A stretch of 64,000 nt of DNA from Pseudosporangium ferrugineum. Lineage in GTDB: Bacteria > Actinomycetota > Actinomycetes > Mycobacteriales > Micromonosporaceae. A program made the position numbers and the translations under genes. The stretch covers positions 1 to 64,000 of the forward strand of contig NZ_PVZG01000015.1 in NCBI RefSeq assembly GCF_003002065.1, in the 5' to 3' direction. Positions 16,629-24,738 of the stretch are shown piece after piece. Numbering within the stretch: the first letter of the stretch is position 1; each line of letters opens with the position of its first letter. The notes below the pieces were generated by a model. It made no database searches, was not told where the DNA came from, and saw only the letters and a program-made list of their open reading frames with translations.

Positions 16629-16682
16629 ATGTTGGTCAGGGCGAAGAGTGAATCTTTTTCAACGTGGGGCGGGATGCGATGA
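16629..16682 (+). CDS. Possible 17-residue leader peptide upstream of the MCP-tip gene
   Basis: An ATG frame of 17 codons ends in a TGA that overlaps the next gene's ATG (ATGA at 16679-16682), the pattern of translational coupling. A 16-base sequence, GGGGCGGGATGCGATG, occurs twice (16616-16631 and 16666-16681), exactly 50 bases apart, placing an identical ribosome site and ATG before the leader and before the main gene. The peptide is not recognised; it may be a chance product of a 50-bp duplication. Confidence 0.3.
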   Translation: MLVRAKSESFSTWGGMR

Positions 16683-17170
16683 GTGAGTGGGACACCGGTG
16701 CGGGTGACTGGTCCGGCACTGCTCAGCAGGACACCGGTCGCGACTCCGTGCACCGGCTCGCGGACGTCAGCAGCGACATGGCCACCGCGACCCGCTCCGC
16801 GGTCCGGGCCGCCGAGACCGCCGTCGCCGTGATCCAGCGGCTCGACGCGAGCAGCACGGAGATCGGCAAGGTCGTGCAGCTGATCGCCACCATCGCCAAG
16901 CAGACCAATCTGCTCGCCCTGAACGCCACCATCGAGGCGGCCCGGGCGGGCGAGGCCGGCCGCGGCTTCGCGGTGGTCGCCAGCGAGGTCAAGGACCTGG
17001 CGAACGAGACGGCCACCGCGACCAACGAGATCGGCGGGCAGGTGGGCGGCATCCGTACGGACACCCAGAACGCGGTCTCCGCGATCGAGGAGATGCAGGG
17101 CCTGATCGAGGAGCTGGACCGCTGCCAGAGGGTGATCAGCGGCATCGTGGCCGAGCAGCAGGCCGGCTGA
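16679..17170 (+). CDS. Soluble methyl-accepting-type signalling tip protein
   Basis: A 163-residue cytoplasmic protein that is almost only the coiled-coil hairpin of a chemoreceptor. The tip that contacts CheA/CheW is intact: LIATIAKQTNLLALNATIEA, then GRGFAVVASEVKDLAN. There is no membrane helix, sensor domain or HAMP, and the coiled coil is far shorter than in full receptors. ATG 16679 (MSEWDTG) is preferred over the upstream GTG 16664 because it is coupled to a small upstream frame. No che gene is visible nearby. It may be a free-floating adaptor or decoy, or a relic of a longer receptor. Confidence 0.8.
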   Translation: MSEWDTGAGDWSGTAQQDTGRDSVHRLADVSSDMATATRSAVRAAETAVAVIQRLDASSTEIGKVVQLIATIAKQTNLLALNATIEAARAGEAGRGFAVVASEVKDLANETATATNEIGGQVGGIRTDTQNAVSAIEEMQGLIEELDRCQRVISGIVAEQQAG

Positions 17171-17181
17171 GCGGTACCGCC

Positions 17182-17200
17182 GCCGCGGGCGATCCGCGGC
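17182..17200 (+). terminator. Short hairpin after the MCP-tip gene
   Basis: GCCGCGG (17182-17188) and CCGCGGC (17194-17200) form a perfect 7-bp stem with a five-base loop, 11 bases past the stop. It is short, and it ends 11 bases before the merR start, so it could also affect merR translation. Confidence 0.35.
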
Positions 17201-17211
17201 AGAATCGGGGG

Positions 17212-17586
17212 ATGCCGACCTACACCCCGGGCGAGATCGCCGAGAAGACCGGCTTCAGCCTGGACACCCTGCGCTACTACGAGCGGATCGGGCTGCTCGA
17301 CGGGATCGCGCGGACGGCCGGCGGGCAGCGCATCTTCGACGATGACGACGTCGCGTGGCTGAACATCCTGCGGTGCCTGCGCGACACCGGCATGCCGATC
17401 GCGCGGATGCGCCGCTACGCCGACCTCAGCCGGGACCCGTCGACCGCGGCCGAGCGCCGGGAGCTGCTCGAGGAGCACGACGACGCGATCACCCGGCGGA
17501 TCGACGAGCTGATCCTGCGGCGCGCGCACATCCGCGAGAAGATCCGGTACTACCGGTCGCTGGACGTGCCCGTTGGGGAAGAATGA
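17212..17586 (+). CDS. MerR-family transcriptional regulator
   Basis: A 124-residue regulator. The winged HTH is typical (YTPGEIAEKTGFSLDTLRYY, about 4-23, then ERIGLLDGIARTAGGQRIF), followed by a dimerisation helix (AERRELLEEHDDAITRRIDE). No metal-binding cysteine cluster is present, so it is closer to the redox- or ligand-type small MerR proteins than to metal sensors. It ends four bases before the YchJ-like gene, so the two are probably co-transcribed. Confidence 0.88.
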   Translation: MPTYTPGEIAEKTGFSLDTLRYYERIGLLDGIARTAGGQRIFDDDDVAWLNILRCLRDTGMPIARMRRYADLSRDPSTAAERRELLEEHDDAITRRIDELILRRAHIREKIRYYRSLDVPVGEE

Positions 17587-17590
17587 GCGG

Positions 17591-18040
17591 ATGGCCCGAC
17601 GTGCACCGCGGCGCGCTGCGGCGCCCGCTCCCGGATTCGACGAGACCGCCGCCTGCCCCTGCGGGCTCGGGCAGCCGTACGGCGAGTGCTGCGGCCCCGC
17701 CCACGACGGGCACGCGCCGGCGACGGCCGAGGGGCTGATGCGCTCCCGCTACACCGCTTTCGTGCTCGACGACGCGGCGTACGTGCTGCGCACCTGGCAC
17801 CCGCAGACCCGGCCGGAGTCCGTGGAGGCCGACCCCGGCCTGCGCTGGACCGGGCTGGACGTGCTCGACGCGAGCGGCGGCGGGCTCTTCGACGCCGAGG
17901 GCGTGGTCGAGTTCCGGGCCCACTACCGCGACGGCGGGCGCCCCGGCGACATGCGCGAGCGCAGCCGCTTCGTACGCCACGACGGTCAGTGGGTGTACTG
18001 GGGTCCGATCCTTACCGGAGGCGCCCTCGCCAACCATTGA
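17591..18040 (+). CDS. YchJ-like (UPF0225) protein with SEC-C-type zinc motif
   Basis: A 149-residue protein. The N-terminal Cys cluster CPCGLGQPYGECCG (about residues 24-37) is a SEC-C-like zinc site, followed by the YchJ domain (LMRSRYTAFVLDDAAYVLRT and WTGLDVLDASGGG, then VVEFRAHYRDGG). The fold is NTF2-like and its cellular role is unknown. ATG 17591 has GGGGAAG upstream. It lies four bases after merR. Confidence 0.85.
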   Translation: MARRAPRRAAAPAPGFDETAACPCGLGQPYGECCGPAHDGHAPATAEGLMRSRYTAFVLDDAAYVLRTWHPQTRPESVEADPGLRWTGLDVLDASGGGLFDAEGVVEFRAHYRDGGRPGDMRERSRFVRHDGQWVYWGPILTGGALANH

Positions 18041-18046
18041 CCTGGT

Positions 18047-18069
18047 GTGATCTCCTTCGGGGAGATCAC
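18047..18069 (+). promoter_or_regulatory. Perfect hairpin directly before the kynA ribosome site
   Basis: GTGATCTCC (18047-18055) pairs perfectly with GGAGATCAC (18061-18069) around a TTCGG loop. The AGGAGG of kynA begins only two bases later. It may terminate the merR-ychJ transcript, but its position suggests an effect on kynA translation, or a DNA operator, since the arms also form a 9-bp inverted repeat. Confidence 0.5.
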
Positions 18070-18081
18070 TAGGAGGGCATC

Positions 18082-18936
18082 GTGTCGTCGCACCAGCGGC
18101 CGCTGGAGTCGGGCATCGTCCGCGACTTCAAGGTCAACCTGTCGTACGGGAAGTATCTGGATCTGGATCGGATCCTCACCGCGCAGCATCCGGTCAGCGT
18201 CCCGGAGCACCACGACGAACTGCTGTTCATCCTCCAGCACCAGACCTCGGAGCTCTGGCTCAAGCTGATGCTGCACGAGCTGCGCGCGGTCCGGCGCCAG
18301 CTCGCCGGCGACGACCTGCGCCCCGCGCTCAAGGGCCTGGCCCGGGTCAAGCACATCCAGCGCTGCCTGACCGAGCAGTGGTCCGTGCTGGCCACCCTGA
18401 CCCCCAGCGAATACGCGGAGTTCCGCAGCTTCCTGGGCACCTCGTCGGGCTTCCAGTCGTACCAGTACCGCGCGGTGGAGTTCACGCTGGGCAACAAGGA
18501 CCGGCGGATGCTGTCGATCTTCGACGACGAGCCGGCCGCCCGGGCGATGCTGGTCGAGGCGCTGGAGGCGTCGAGCGTCTACGACGAGTTCCTGCGCTAC
18601 CTGTCCCGGCAGGGCCACGACGTACCGGTCGAGCTGCTCCAGCGGGACGTGACGCTGCCGTGGAAGTTCCACGCCGACCTGGTGCCGGTCTTCGTGAAGA
18701 TCTACGAGAACAAGGACGAGTTCTGGGAGGCGTACGAGGCCTGCGAGGAGCTCGTCGACCTGGAGGAGAACTTCCAGCTCTGGCGCTTCCGGCACCTCAA
18801 GACGGTCGAGCGCACGATCGGGTTCAAGCAGGGCACCGGCGGCTCCAGCGGGGTGAACTTCCTGCGCCAGGCCCTCGACCTGACGTTCTTCCCGGAGCTG
18901 TACGCGGTCCGCACCGAGATCGGGGTGGCATCGTGA
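18082..18936 (+). CDS. kynA: Tryptophan 2,3-dioxygenase
   Basis: A 284-residue haem enzyme that opens the indole ring of L-tryptophan to N-formylkynurenine. The family motifs are clear: DELLFILQHQTSELWLKLML (about 47-66, with the substrate-base His), FQSYQYRAVEF, and the haem-ligand segment RFRHLKTVERTIGFKQG followed by TGGSSGVNFL. GTG 18082 has AGGAGG five bases upstream. Length is normal. Its stop overlaps the kynU start (GTGA), so the two are translationally coupled. Confidence 0.95.
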   Translation: MSSHQRPLESGIVRDFKVNLSYGKYLDLDRILTAQHPVSVPEHHDELLFILQHQTSELWLKLMLHELRAVRRQLAGDDLRPALKGLARVKHIQRCLTEQWSVLATLTPSEYAEFRSFLGTSSGFQSYQYRAVEFTLGNKDRRMLSIFDDEPAARAMLVEALEASSVYDEFLRYLSRQGHDVPVELLQRDVTLPWKFHADLVPVFVKIYENKDEFWEAYEACEELVDLEENFQLWRFRHLKTVERTIGFKQGTGGSSGVNFLRQALDLTFFPELYAVRTEIGVAS

Positions 18937-20162
18937 GCGACGACCTCCTCGAACGGGCCGAGGCGCTGGACGCCGCCGACCCGCTGGGACCGCTGCGGGA
19001 CAGGTTCCTCGCCCCGGACGACTTCGACGTCGTCTCCTACCTCGACGGCAACTCGCTGGGCCGCCCGCTGCGCGCCACCGGGCAGCTGATGGGCGAGTTC
19101 ATCGAGCGGCAGTGGGCGGGCCGGCTGATCCGCGGCTGGACCGACGGCTGGCTGGACTGGCCGCAGCGGCTCGGCGACCGGCTCGGCGCGGTCGCGCTCG
19201 GAGCCGCCCCCGGGCAGATCGTCGTCGCCGACTCCACCACCGTGCTGCTCTACAAGCTCGTCCGGGCCGCCGTCGACGCCCGGCCGGGCCGCCGCCGGAT
19301 CGTGCTCGACACCGACAACTTCCCCACCGACCGGTACGTGTGCGAGGCGGTGGCCGCCGAGCGCGGTGCGGAGCTGGTCTGGATCGACACCGACCCGGCC
19401 GCCGGCATCACGCCCGAGCAGGTCGCCGCCGCGGTGGACGAGGACACGGCGCTGGTGCTGTTCAGCCACGTCGCGTACCGGTCGGGGTGGCTGGCCGACG
19501 CGGCGGAGATCAACCGGATCGCGCACGCCGCCGGGGCGCTGACCCTGTGGGACCTGTGCCACTCGGCCGGCTCGGTCGAGGTCGAGCTGGACGCGTGGGG
19601 TGTGGACCTCGCCGTGGGCTGCACGTACAAGTACCTCAACGGGGGGCCGGGAGCGCCGGCTTTCGGATACTTGCGGGCAGACCTGCACGAGGAGGTGCGG
19701 CAGCCGATCTGGGGCTGGATGGGTCACCGGGCCTCGTTCGAGATGGGACCGGGGCACGAGCCGGCGCCGGGGGCCCGCGCGCTGCTCAGCGGCACCCCGC
19801 CGATCCTGGGCATGGTGCCGCTGCACGCCAGCCTGGACCTGCTCGCCGAGGCGGGGATCGACGCCGTGCGGGAGAAGTCGCTGCTGCTCACCGACTACGT
19901 CATCGAGCTCGCCGACCGGTGGCTGGCGCCGTACGGCGTCGAGGTCGCCGGCCCGCGCGAGCCGGCCCGCCGCGGTGGGCACGTGACGCTGCGCCGCCCC
20001 GGCTTCGAGGAACTGCTCGAACCGCTGTGGGACCGGGGTGTGATCCCCGACTACCGGCGCCCCGACGGCCTGCGGATCGGCCCGGCGCCGCTGAGCACCG
20101 GCTTCGCCGAGGTGCACCGCGGGCTGGGCATCGTGCGGGAGCTCCTCGAGAAGCGGTCATGA
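18933..20162 (+). CDS. kynU: Kynureninase
   Basis: A 409-residue PLP enzyme that splits kynurenine into anthranilate and alanine. Visible: SYLDGNSLGRP (about 31-41), the aspartate region TLWDLCHSAGSVEVEL, and the PLP lysine in GCTYKYLNGGPGAPAF, about residue 233. The GTG start overlaps the kynA stop, and its own stop overlaps the ATG of the next gene (ATGA), so the three genes form one tightly coupled unit. The endpoint is anthranilate; no downstream catabolic gene is next to it. Confidence 0.95.
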   Translation: MSDDLLERAEALDAADPLGPLRDRFLAPDDFDVVSYLDGNSLGRPLRATGQLMGEFIERQWAGRLIRGWTDGWLDWPQRLGDRLGAVALGAAPGQIVVADSTTVLLYKLVRAAVDARPGRRRIVLDTDNFPTDRYVCEAVAAERGAELVWIDTDPAAGITPEQVAAAVDEDTALVLFSHVAYRSGWLADAAEINRIAHAAGALTLWDLCHSAGSVEVELDAWGVDLAVGCTYKYLNGGPGAPAFGYLRADLHEEVRQPIWGWMGHRASFEMGPGHEPAPGARALLSGTPPILGMVPLHASLDLLAEAGIDAVREKSLLLTDYVIELADRWLAPYGVEVAGPREPARRGGHVTLRRPGFEELLEPLWDRGVIPDYRRPDGLRIGPAPLSTGFAEVHRGLGIVRELLEKRS

Positions 20163-21142
20163 CCTGGCTCGTGCCCGACTCGCTGTGGTGGGACGGCCGG
20201 CTCCGGCGCGGCGAGGCGCTGCGCGGCGGGGTGACCGCCGCGGCCGGCGACCTCCCCGCCGGCGACCAGCGGCTGAGGCTGCCCGGGACGGTGCTGCCCG
20301 GGCTCGGCGACGCGCACGTGCACTCGGCCCTCGTCGACCTGGCCACGCTGCACGCCGGTGGGGTGGCGTGGGCGTGGGATCTCGGCGGCGAGCCCGGCGC
20401 GGTGGCCGCGGTGGCCGCCCGCCATCCGTGGCTGCGCTTCGCCGGGCCGTTCCTGACCGCGCCGGGCGGCTATCCCGGCGACCGGGCGTGGGCGCCGGCG
20501 GGCAGCTGCCGCGCGATCGGGTCGGCGGCCGAGGCGGCGGAGGCGGTGGCGGAGGCGCACACCGGGGGAGCGACCCTGATCAAGGTTACGGCGCACACCG
20601 GCGGGCCGGTGCCGGCACCCGCCACGATGGCCGCCGCGGTGGAGGCCGCGCACGCCCGGGGGCTGCCGGTGGTCGTGCACGCCGAGGGGCCGGGCACGGT
20701 CGCCGCCGCGTACGACTCCGGCGCCGACCTGCTCGCCCACACGCCGTGGACCGAGGAGCTCGACGCCGGGCTGGTCCGGTCCTGCGCCGGCCGGATGACC
20801 TGGATCAGCACGCTCGACATCCACGGCTACGGCACCCCCACCCCCGGGCGCGCGGTCGCGCTCGCCAACCTGCGGCGTTTCCTCGAGTACGGAGGAAAAG
20901 TGCGCTACGGCACCGACCTCGGCAACGGCCCGCTGCCCCCGGCGATCAACGCCCGGGAGATCGGCGCCCTCCAGGAGGCCGGCCTCGCCCCGGCGGACGT
21001 GCTCGCCGCGATGACCGAGCCCGGCCGCCCCGAGCTGAGCTGGATCCCGGGCGGCCTCGACCTCGAGCCGGACCGGCTCGCCGGGTCCCTGGCCACCGCG
21101 CGCGTCCTGGGCCCGGAGGTCCGGCCCCGCCAGGCCGGCTGA
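20159..21142 (+). CDS. Amidohydrolase, candidate N-formylkynurenine formamidase
   Basis: A 327-residue metal-dependent amidohydrolase. The metal set is complete: PGLGDAHVHSAL (HxH near 52-54), KVTAHTGG, VVVHAEGPG, LLAHTPW and RYGTDLGNG (Asp). It is coupled by ATGA overlap to kynU. The usual kynurenine formamidase (KynB, cyclase fold, HxGTHxDxP motif) is not in the operon, so this enzyme may deformylate N-formylkynurenine or act on a side product. That role is inference from context; the fold and metal site are seen directly. Confidence 0.75.
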   Translation: MTWLVPDSLWWDGRLRRGEALRGGVTAAAGDLPAGDQRLRLPGTVLPGLGDAHVHSALVDLATLHAGGVAWAWDLGGEPGAVAAVAARHPWLRFAGPFLTAPGGYPGDRAWAPAGSCRAIGSAAEAAEAVAEAHTGGATLIKVTAHTGGPVPAPATMAAAVEAAHARGLPVVVHAEGPGTVAAAYDSGADLLAHTPWTEELDAGLVRSCAGRMTWISTLDIHGYGTPTPGRAVALANLRRFLEYGGKVRYGTDLGNGPLPPAINAREIGALQEAGLAPADVLAAMTEPGRPELSWIPGGLDLEPDRLAGSLATARVLGPEVRPRQAG

Positions 21143-21169
21143 GGCCGGAGTGCCCACTATGGTCGATCG

Positions 21170-22054
21170 ATGAGACACGGGGGCATGGTCCGCCTCGAAC
21201 GCGGCGACGAGACGCTCATCGGCGAGGAGTCGCCGATCCGTTACCAGCTGGCCTCCGTCAGCAAGCAGTTCACCGCGGCGGCGGTCCTGCTGCTGGCCCA
21301 GGACGGGCGGCTGAGCCCGGACGACCCGCTCGACCGGTGGATCCCCGGGTGGCCCGGCGTCACCCTGCACCACCTGCTCGCGCACACCTCCGGCCTCGGG
21401 CACTGGCACGACTACCCGATGCTCGACCTCGGGACGCGGATCGAGCCCGCCGAGCTGCTCGAGACCTTCCGGTCGGTGCCGGTGGTGTCCGCGCCCGGTG
21501 CGGCCTGGCGCTACAGCAGCCCCGCGTACGTGCTCGCGGCCCACGTCGTGGAGCGCGTCGCCGGCCTGCCGTACCGGGAATTCCTCGATCAGCGGGTCTT
21601 CGGCCCGGCCGGCCTGACGGCGACGTTCGCCGGTTCCCCGGGGCAGCGCCCGGAGGTGGCGCCGGGCCACGACGAGCACGGCGCGCCGCTGCCGTCGTGG
21701 GACCTGGACGTGCTCGGCATGGGCGCGGGCGACGTCTGGTCGACGACCGGGGACATGGTCACGTGGCTGCGCCGGCTGTGGGCAGGCGACGTCCTCCGCG
21801 ATCCGTGGCGCACGCTGATGCTGACCGAGCGCGCGGCGACGGGCGACACCAGGGCCCACTCCCGCGGCTACGGCTACGGCTGGTTCGTGGGCACGTACGA
21901 GGGCGAGCCCTGGTTCCACCACGACGGCCACAACGCCGGCTACAAGACCTTCGCGGCCTGCCTCCCGGAGTCGGACCGGCGCATCGTGCTGCTCAGCAAC
22001 ACCGAGACGCTGGACCCGCCCGCCGTCTTCGCCCTGCTCGGCCGCCTCCTCTAG
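21170..22054 (+). CDS. Serine beta-lactamase-like hydrolase
   Basis: A 294-residue member of the beta-lactamase / penicillin-binding / esterase superfamily (class C-like). Motifs: SVSK (nucleophile Ser, about residue 29), YSSPAY in place of the usual YxN, and HDGHNAG near the end. There is no signal peptide, so it is probably a cytoplasmic esterase or peptidase. The N-terminus is shorter than usual. Its stop overlaps the convergent oxidoreductase stop by four bases (CTAG). Confidence 0.85.
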   Translation: MRHGGMVRLERGDETLIGEESPIRYQLASVSKQFTAAAVLLLAQDGRLSPDDPLDRWIPGWPGVTLHHLLAHTSGLGHWHDYPMLDLGTRIEPAELLETFRSVPVVSAPGAAWRYSSPAYVLAAHVVERVAGLPYREFLDQRVFGPAGLTATFAGSPGQRPEVAPGHDEHGAPLPSWDLDVLGMGAGDVWSTTGDMVTWLRRLWAGDVLRDPWRTLMLTERAATGDTRAHSRGYGYGWFVGTYEGEPWFHHDGHNAGYKTFAACLPESDRRIVLLSNTETLDPPAVFALLGRLL

Positions 22055-23070
22055 AGATCCACCGTCTCGCCGGTCGTGGCGCTCATGCGGGCGGCGTCGA
22101 GGACGTCCATGGCGCGTACCGAGTCCCAGGGGTCGACCGGGAGGGGGCCCTCGCCGCGGACCGCCGCCGCGAACGCCGGGTAGAAGCTGTCCCAGCGGCC
22201 GCGCTCGCTGCGGACCGGCGCGCCGGTGTGGCCCCGGTAGAGGCGGCCCCACGCGTGCTCGGGCTCGACGCCCCAGCGGTCGCCGAGGGCGGCGGGGGAG
22301 CGGCCCGCCTTGAGGGCGGCCTCCTGCCCGTCGATGCCGTCGACGATGTACGTGCCCGTCGTCCCGGTCACCCGGAAGCGCGGGCCGGGCGCCGCCTGCC
22401 GCCAGCTGCCCCACAGGTGCGACTCGACGCCGCTCGCGTGGTGCAGGGCCACGAAGACGTCGCTGTCGAGGTCGCCGTCCGCGTGCAACTCGGCGTACAC
22501 CCGGGAGACCGGGCCGAAGAGCAGGTGGGCCTGGTCGACGAGGTGCGCGCCGAAGTCCAGCAGGGTGCCGCCGCCGGCGGCCGGCGGCTGGCGGTCCGGG
22601 TCCCAGCGCTCGAAGCGGGACTCGAAGCGGCGCACCTCGCCCAGGGCGCCCTCGCCGATCAGGCGCCGCACCGTGAGCAGGTCGGAGTCGTAGCGGCGGT
22701 TCTGGTAGACGCTGAGCAGCACGCCCTTGTCCGCGGCGATCGTGGTGACCTCGCGGGCCGCCTCCGCGTCCAGGGCGAACGGCTTGTCGACCACCACGGC
22801 CAGCCCCTGCGCGATCGCCTCGCGGGCCAGCGCGGCGTGCGTGGCGGCCGGGGTGGAGATCGCGACGGCCTCCGCGCCGGCCGCGGCCAGGTCGGCGATC
22901 GAGTCGTACGCGGGCACCTCGGGATGCGCCCCGGCCAGGGCGTCGCGCCGCTCCGGGGAGCGCGTCACCACGCCCGCGAACTCGACGCCTTCCGCCGATG
23001 CCAGCAGCGGCGCGTGGAAGATTCGCCCGCCCGACCCGTACCCGACGAGACCGATTCGTGTTGCCGTCAT
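22051..23070 (-). CDS. Gfo/Idh/MocA-family oxidoreductase
   Basis: A 339-residue NAD(P)-dependent dehydrogenase, usually acting on sugars or inositols. The Rossmann start IGLVGYGSGGRIFHAPLLAS (6-25), the active-site lysine in VVVDKPFALD (about 92-101, where EKP is commoner) and GGGTLLDFGAHLVDQAHLLF in the C-terminal domain are all present. It is divergent from the methyltransferase gene with a 136-bp gap. The substrate cannot be read from sequence. Confidence 0.9.
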   Translation of the reverse strand: MTATRIGLVGYGSGGRIFHAPLLASAEGVEFAGVVTRSPERRDALAGAHPEVPAYDSIADLAAAGAEAVAISTPAATHAALAREAIAQGLAVVVDKPFALDAEAAREVTTIAADKGVLLSVYQNRRYDSDLLTVRRLIGEGALGEVRRFESRFERWDPDRQPPAAGGGTLLDFGAHLVDQAHLLFGPVSRVYAELHADGDLDSDVFVALHHASGVESHLWGSWRQAAPGPRFRVTGTTGTYIVDGIDGQEAALKAGRSPAALGDRWGVEPEHAWGRLYRGHTGAPVRSERGRWDSFYPAFAAAVRGEGPLPVDPWDSVRAMDVLDAARMSATTGETVDL

Positions 23071-23206
23071 GTTGCGGATCTTACAAACCCTGGTCCGGGA
23101 CGGTCGGGCAGGCTGTTCCGTCCGGTCGTTCACGAAAGGTGAGCGGGCCGTGTCGGAAGGTTGACGACCGCCCACGCCGGGGCCCGCGCCGAGCAAACAT
23201 GGCGCC

Positions 23207-24028
23207 ATGGAGCCCGCACAGCTGGACCGCACACCCTTCGCGGACCTCGACCGGATGCCGCCCGACATGCTCGCCATGCTCGTGGCGGCGCTCGAGGCGA
23301 TGTCCCGCCACCCCGAGATCCGCCGCGTGCGGGACATCGCCTGGCAGGCGCTGCGTCCCGAGCCGGGGCAGCGGCTGCTCGACGCTGGCTGCGGCGCCGG
23401 GGACATGGCCCGCGAGCTGGCGGCGGCGGTGGCGCCCGGCGGCGAGGTGGTCGCCCTGGACTACTCCGCGGCCACCCTCGCCGAGGCCCGGGCCCGGCAC
23501 GCCGGCGGGGCCATCCGCTACGTGACCGGCGACGTCGGCGCGCTCGACTTCGAGGACGGCAGCTTCGACGGCGTGTGGTGCGAGCGGGTGCTCCAGCACG
23601 TCGACGACGCGGACGCCGCGATCTCGGAGCTGGCGCGGGTCACGCGTACCGGGGGCCGGATCTGCCTGCTGGACACCGACTGGGCCTCGCTGGCGTTCGA
23701 CGGGGTGGACGGCACGCTGGCCGGCACGGTGCTCGGCCACCTGCACGGGCGGCTCACGCCGCGGCAGCGGGACATGGGCCGTACGCTGCGCCGCCGGCTG
23801 CTCGATCGGGGCCTCACCGACGTCCGGGCGACGCCGGTGACCTGCTTCTTCCCCGACCCGGCGTCGGCCGCGGTGGTGCTGCCGATGGTCAACCACGACG
23901 TGCCGGAGGAGAGCTGGATGACCCCGGCCGGCGTCCGCGACGAGTGGCTGGCCCAGGTCGACACCGCCGGCGCGCGCGGCGATTTCCTCGCGGTGCTCAC
24001 CATCTGGGTGGCGACCGGCACAGTGTGA
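23207..24028 (+). CDS. Class I SAM-dependent methyltransferase
   Basis: A 273-residue enzyme. Motif I is LLDAGCGAGDMARELA (about 58-73), motif II VVALDYSAATLAEAR, and the acidic/aromatic motif is GSFDGVWCERVLQHVDDAD. The C-terminal half resembles UbiE/MenG-type small-molecule methyltransferases. It is 31 bases upstream of the enoyl-CoA hydratase-like gene on the same strand. The substrate is unknown. Confidence 0.85.
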   Translation: MEPAQLDRTPFADLDRMPPDMLAMLVAALEAMSRHPEIRRVRDIAWQALRPEPGQRLLDAGCGAGDMARELAAAVAPGGEVVALDYSAATLAEARARHAGGAIRYVTGDVGALDFEDGSFDGVWCERVLQHVDDADAAISELARVTRTGGRICLLDTDWASLAFDGVDGTLAGTVLGHLHGRLTPRQRDMGRTLRRRLLDRGLTDVRATPVTCFFPDPASAAVVLPMVNHDVPEESWMTPAGVRDEWLAQVDTAGARGDFLAVLTIWVATGTV

Positions 24029-24059
24029 TCGACGGTTCCGACCGATAGCATGGGTCGCC

Positions 24060-24728
24060 ATGCCGACGTTGCAGCGCCACGACGACGTGTTCGTTCTCGA
24101 CCTCGGCGAGGGCGAGAACCGCTTCCATCCCGACTGGGTCGCCGGGGTCGGCGCGGCGCTCGACGAGGTGGAGCGGGCGGAGGGTGCGCGTGCACTCGTC
24201 ACCGCCGCCACGGGCAAGTATTTCTCCAACGGCCTCGACCTGGAGTGGCTGGGCGACAACCCCGGCAGGTTCACCGACTACGTCGTCTCCGTGCAGGAGC
24301 TGTTCGCGCGGGTGCTGGCGCTGCCGATGATCACCGTCGCCGCGCTGCAGGGTCACACGTTCGCCGCGGGCGCCATGCTGTCCCTGACCCACGACTTCCG
24401 GGTGATGCGGGCCGACCGCGGGTTCTGGTGCCTGCCCGAGGCGGAGATCGACATCCCGTTCAGCCCGGCCATGTCGGCGCTGATCCTGGCCCGGCTCGCG
24501 CCGCAGACCGCGCACGAGGCGATGACCACGGCCCGCCGCTACGGCGGGCCGGACGCGCTGGCGGCGGCGATCGTGGACCGCGTGGTGCCGGAGGGCGAGG
24601 TGCGCACGGCGGCGATCGAGCTCGCCGCGGCCCAGGCCGGCAAGGCCGGGCCCACGCTCGCCACGATCAAGGGCCGGATGTACGCGCCGGTGCTGGACGC
24701 GTTGCGCGACAAGAATCCGCTCGGCTGA
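24060..24728 (+). CDS. Enoyl-CoA hydratase/isomerase family protein
   Basis: A 222-residue crotonase-fold protein. The oxyanion-hole segments are visible: ATGKYFSNGLDLEWL (about 50-64) and VAALQGHTFAAGAMLSL (about 98-114). The Glu pair of classical hydratases is not evident: after the second oxyanion motif comes CLPEAEIDIPFSPAM, which is closer to the delta3,delta2-enoyl-CoA isomerase branch. It is somewhat short. It probably acts in fatty-acid turnover. Confidence 0.85.
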   Translation: MPTLQRHDDVFVLDLGEGENRFHPDWVAGVGAALDEVERAEGARALVTAATGKYFSNGLDLEWLGDNPGRFTDYVVSVQELFARVLALPMITVAALQGHTFAAGAMLSLTHDFRVMRADRGFWCLPEAEIDIPFSPAMSALILARLAPQTAHEAMTTARRYGGPDALAAAIVDRVVPEGEVRTAAIELAAAQAGKAGPTLATIKGRMYAPVLDALRDKNPLG

Positions 24729-24738
24729 ACGGCCCGGG

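Noticed and set aside
18041..18081. Simple terminator for merR-ychJ
   Set aside because: Not rejected outright, but not listed as a terminator because it abuts the kynA ribosome site and has no T-run.
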